From an uncultured Bacteroidales bacterium (GTDB lineage: Bacteria; Bacteroidota; Bacteroidia; Bacteroidales; Paludibacteraceae): a DNA stretch of 6,781 bases. The stretch lies in NCBI GenBank assembly GCA_903899865.1, contig CAIUKZ010000514.1, positions 1-6,781 of the forward strand, read 5' to 3'. Both the position numbers and the translations under genes were made by a program. Below, in pieces: positions 5,250-6,781 of this stretch. The notes beneath the pieces are model-generated. The model was not told where the DNA came from. It saw only the letters and a list, made by a program, of their open reading frames with translations, and searched no databases. Position 1 is the first letter of the stretch. Each line of letters starts with the position of its first letter.

Positions 5250-5885
5250 CTATTTCTTCTTCGTAATCGCAGATTTTTTGTTTTTATCACGCAGCAAGTC
5301 AAAACTCAACCGATGCAAGGGGGAAGTACCAAATGATTTAATGGCTTGACGGTGTGCTGCAGTGGGGTATGCTTTGTTTTTATCCCAATCGTAGTGTGGA
5401 AACTCTGGATGAAGTTGCTGCATGATGGCATCACGATGGGTTTTGGCAAGAACCGATGCGGCAGCTATGCTTAGGTATTTGCCATCGCCTTTGACGATGG
5501 TCTGATGTGGAACTTGCTCATAAGGTTTAAATTTATTTCCATCAACAATGATAAACGAAGGTCTTACATTCAAGCTGTCAATGGCTCTATGCATTGCCAG
5601 TATCGATGCGTTGAGAATATTAATTTGGTCTATTTCCTGATGACTCACTGAAGCCACTGCCCATGACAAGGCTTCACGTTCGATGATGGGGCGTAGTGTC
5701 TCCCGTTGCTTTTCAGTCAGTTGTTTCGAGTCATTGAGCAGTGCACATTCGAATCCGAGGGGGAGAATAACAGCTGCAGCTACTACAGGTCCAGCTAGGC
5801 ATCCACGCCCTGCCTCATCACACCCACACTCATGCTCCAATCCTGAGAAGCTAAATGACAATGTATGCACTTCATTCTTTTTCAT
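5250..5885 (-). CDS. rnhB: Ribonuclease HII
   Basis: RNase HII cuts the RNA strand of RNA/DNA hybrids and starts removal of single ribonucleotides built into DNA; it acts in the cytoplasm with divalent metal. The 211-aa length is normal. The DEAGRG motif (residues 23-28) supplies the catalytic Asp23-Glu24 pair, followed by LAGPVVAAAV, DSKQLTEKQR (52-61), VDGN with Asp115, and KGDGKYLSIAAASVLAKTHRD with Asp134, so all four expected acidic residues are present. A short C-terminal basic tail (DKNKKSAITKKK) ends the protein. The ATG lies inside the end of the cvpA-like gene (14-nt overlap, ATGAAAAAGAATGA), suggesting translational coupling. No terminator is seen after its stop, so transcripts may run into the Rhs fragment and the candidate immunity gene. 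Confidence 0.96.
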   Translation of the reverse strand: MKKNEVHTLSFSFSGLEHECGCDEAGRGCLAGPVVAAAVILPLGFECALLNDSKQLTEKQRETLRPIIEREALSWAVASVSHQEIDQINILNASILAMHRAIDSLNVRPSFIIVDGNKFKPYEQVPHQTIVKGDGKYLSIAAASVLAKTHRDAIMQQLHPEFPHYDWDKNKAYPTAAHRQAIKSFGTSPLHRLSFDLLRDKNKKSAITKKK

Positions 5886-6384
5886 CTCCAGCGTCTGTAC
5901 TCTTAATAGTGGTTCCTTTTTCCCAAATGTAGGGGGTAATTTTTATTATTGAGTTGTAGCAAAAGGAATGTTCTTTGGTTTCTTTAGCGATAAATGACAC
6001 CAAGGGGTCTAATGCTGCCAAAACGTTGAGCAACACGCTCACAATTAATGCAAATTTTAGAGCTCCAAACATCCCTCCAAGCAGATAATTCAGCATGCCG
6101 AGCGACATCTTGTTTATCAGATTGACAATCAACTTCGATAGCAAGAGCATGGCTACCGAAATCAATAAAAAAAGCAAAATATATGCGCCAATCAGTGCCG
6201 CTGTGGCTGACCAATGCAAGAAAGTAGCTACCGTAGGTGCTATCGTGGGAGCAAAATACTTAGCACTTAGCACGCCCAATATAATGGCTATCAACGAACT
6301 AACTTCACTTACAAAACCCTTAATAAAACCGATGACGAATCCAATAAGTATGGGAATGATAATGCAATAATCTAACTGTGTCAT
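5872..6384 (-). CDS. CvpA-family integral membrane protein
   Basis: This 170-aa protein fits the CvpA (colicin V production) family of four-helix inner-membrane proteins. Hydrophobic segments lie at about 6-25, 28-50, 60-86 and 100-124. The family signatures GFIKGFVSE (19-27) and NYLLGGMFGALK (99-110) are in their usual places after helix 1 and at helix 4. The C-terminal ~45 residues are soluble and end in DAGDEKE. The biochemical role of the family is not settled; it is linked to envelope integrity and biofilm or secretion phenotypes in other bacteria. The gene heads a two-gene operon with rnhB. The start was chosen as the ATG just before the first helix. In many Bacteroides genomes the cvpA-like gene lies with infB and suf genes instead, so this pairing may reflect lineage or local rearrangement. 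Confidence 0.9.
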   Translation of the reverse strand: MTQLDYCIIIPILIGFVIGFIKGFVSEVSSLIAIILGVLSAKYFAPTIAPTVATFLHWSATAALIGAYILLFLLISVAMLLLSKLIVNLINKMSLGMLNYLLGGMFGALKFALIVSVLLNVLAALDPLVSFIAKETKEHSFCYNSIIKITPYIWEKGTTIKSTDAGDEKE

Positions 6385-6437
6385 TGAAAATTATGTGGTT
6401 AAAATAAATGGTTCTAAACGAAATAAGGTGGGTAAAA

Positions 6438-6472
6438 CGAAAGTAGATAATTAAACCACAAAAGTCACAAAA
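6438..6472 (-). promoter_or_regulatory. Possible promoter of the cvpA-rnhB operon
   Basis: The minus strand has TACTTTCG at 6445-6438, one mismatch from TAnnTTTG, with a TTTTG about 22 nt upstream (near 6471-6468). It lies 54 nt before the ATG. The match is imperfect and the flanking DNA is a degenerate CACAAAAG repeat. Confidence 0.4.
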
Positions 6473-6535
6473 GAGTCCTTTATAACACATGGAACACATT
6501 ATCCTATTCAAGTAAAACAATCAAAGTTCACATAG

Positions 6536-6553
6536 TTTTGCCTTTCGGCAAAA
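6536..6553. repeat. Perfect 7-bp hairpin
   Basis: TTTTGCC and GGCAAAA flank a TTTC loop. There is no clear T run after it on either strand, so it is listed as a hairpin and not as a terminator. Confidence 0.6.
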
Positions 6554-6599
6554 GTTGAGGTAGAAATGTCATAGACGGCGTCTGATAAAACATTTTTTG

Positions 6600-6628
6600 A
6601 ACACAAAGGCACAGAGACACAAAGTCGC
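6600..6628. repeat. Degenerate ACACAAAG-type intergenic repeat
   Basis: Units such as ACACAAAGGC, ACAGAGACAC and AAAG follow one another. Related wording appears at 6453-6475 (ACCACAAAAGTCACAAAAG) and 1216-1232 (ACCACATAGAGACATAG). Similar strings are frequent between genes in Bacteroidota; no function is implied. Confidence 0.5.
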
Positions 6629-6630
6629 TA

Positions 6631-6781
6631 TCACCGCAGGCTAAATATCGCGAAGCAATTATCGCAAAGCTAATAACGCCGCAGGCTAATATCGCAAAGC
6701 TAATATCGCCGTAGCTAATATCGCGAAGCTACAATCGCCGCAGGCTAAATATCGCGAAGCAAATATCGCCGAAGGCATATA
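6631..6781. repeat. Tandem array of about ten 14-17 bp units with GNA-type mini-hairpins
   Basis: The units follow ATCGC(C)GnAG(G)CTAAT. Each centre can fold as a two- or three-pair stem with a three-base loop: GCGAAGC at 6650-6656, 6723-6729 and 6754-6760; GCAAAGC at 6664-6670 and 6694-6700; GCCGCAGGC at 6678-6686 and 6737-6745; GCCGAAGGC at 6768-6776; and variants near 6634-6641 and 6708-6715. The array continues to or past the window edge. Confidence 0.8.

Noticed and set aside
5086..5349. Plus-strand 87-aa ORF
   Set aside because: It is antisense across the rnhB end and the Rhs fragment and has no independent support.
5984..6370. Extra ORFs on both strands within the cvpA-like gene
   Set aside because: They overlap a four-helix CvpA-like frame with family motifs and are frame shadows.
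6536..6553. Intrinsic terminator
   Set aside because: The hairpin is perfect but is not followed by a T run on either strand, and no gene end is next to it in the window.
6631..6781. CRISPR array
   Set aside because: Units are only 14-17 bp, directly adjoining and variable, with no conserved repeat plus unique spacer pattern and no cas genes.

Overview
The window looks like chromosomal DNA of a Bacteroidota (Bacteroidales-type) bacterium. This rests on -7 boxes of the form TAnnTTTG in place of E. coli type promoters, start codons without clear Shine-Dalgarno sequences, moderately AT-rich composition, and an Rhs core of the kind common in Bacteroides/Prevotella relatives. Every credible gene is on the minus strand, so the biological reading order runs from high to low coordinates.

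Layout in reading order. (1) 6781-6385 holds no gene: an array of short tandem units able to form tiny GNA-loop hairpins, a degenerate ACACAAAG-type stretch, a perfect small hairpin and a possible promoter. (2) 6384-5250 is a two-gene operon, a CvpA-family membrane protein and ribonuclease HII (rnhB), overlapping by 14 nt. (3) 5237-3164 is an orphan Rhs tip joined directly to the end of rnhB. Only the last part of the Rhs core remains. Its conserved DPWG motif is split by a 78-nt insert that folds as a three-way junction, after which come the rest of the core, a Gly/Ala-rich membrane-type linker and an AT-rich variable C-terminus. A 187-aa one-helix membrane protein follows after 15 nt and is the candidate immunity protein. 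(4) 3157-1261 is a mosaic of remnants: three copies of a ~130-bp palindromic repeat, each next to the 3' end of a minus-strand ORF; three copies of a CCCCCTCCGAC repeat; a HEPN-domain gene cut to 43 codons; a 46-aa orphan ORF; and a 180-aa lipoprotein. (5) 1160-1 carries the promoter, a highly structured ~145-nt leader and the first 321 codons of a DEAD-box RNA helicase that leaves the window at base 1.

Functionally, cvpA-rnhB and the helicase are housekeeping genes. The DNA between them is an accessory island that appears to collect displaced toxin/immunity tips, each closed by the same type of terminator repeat. The most unusual items are the 78-nt structured insert that exactly interrupts an otherwise continuous Rhs reading frame, the three-copy 3'-end repeat with an exchanged terminator stem, the GNA mini-hairpin array, and the helicase leader. 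Function calls for helicase, RNase HII, CvpA and the Rhs core rest on visible motifs. Immunity and toxin roles are inferred from position.
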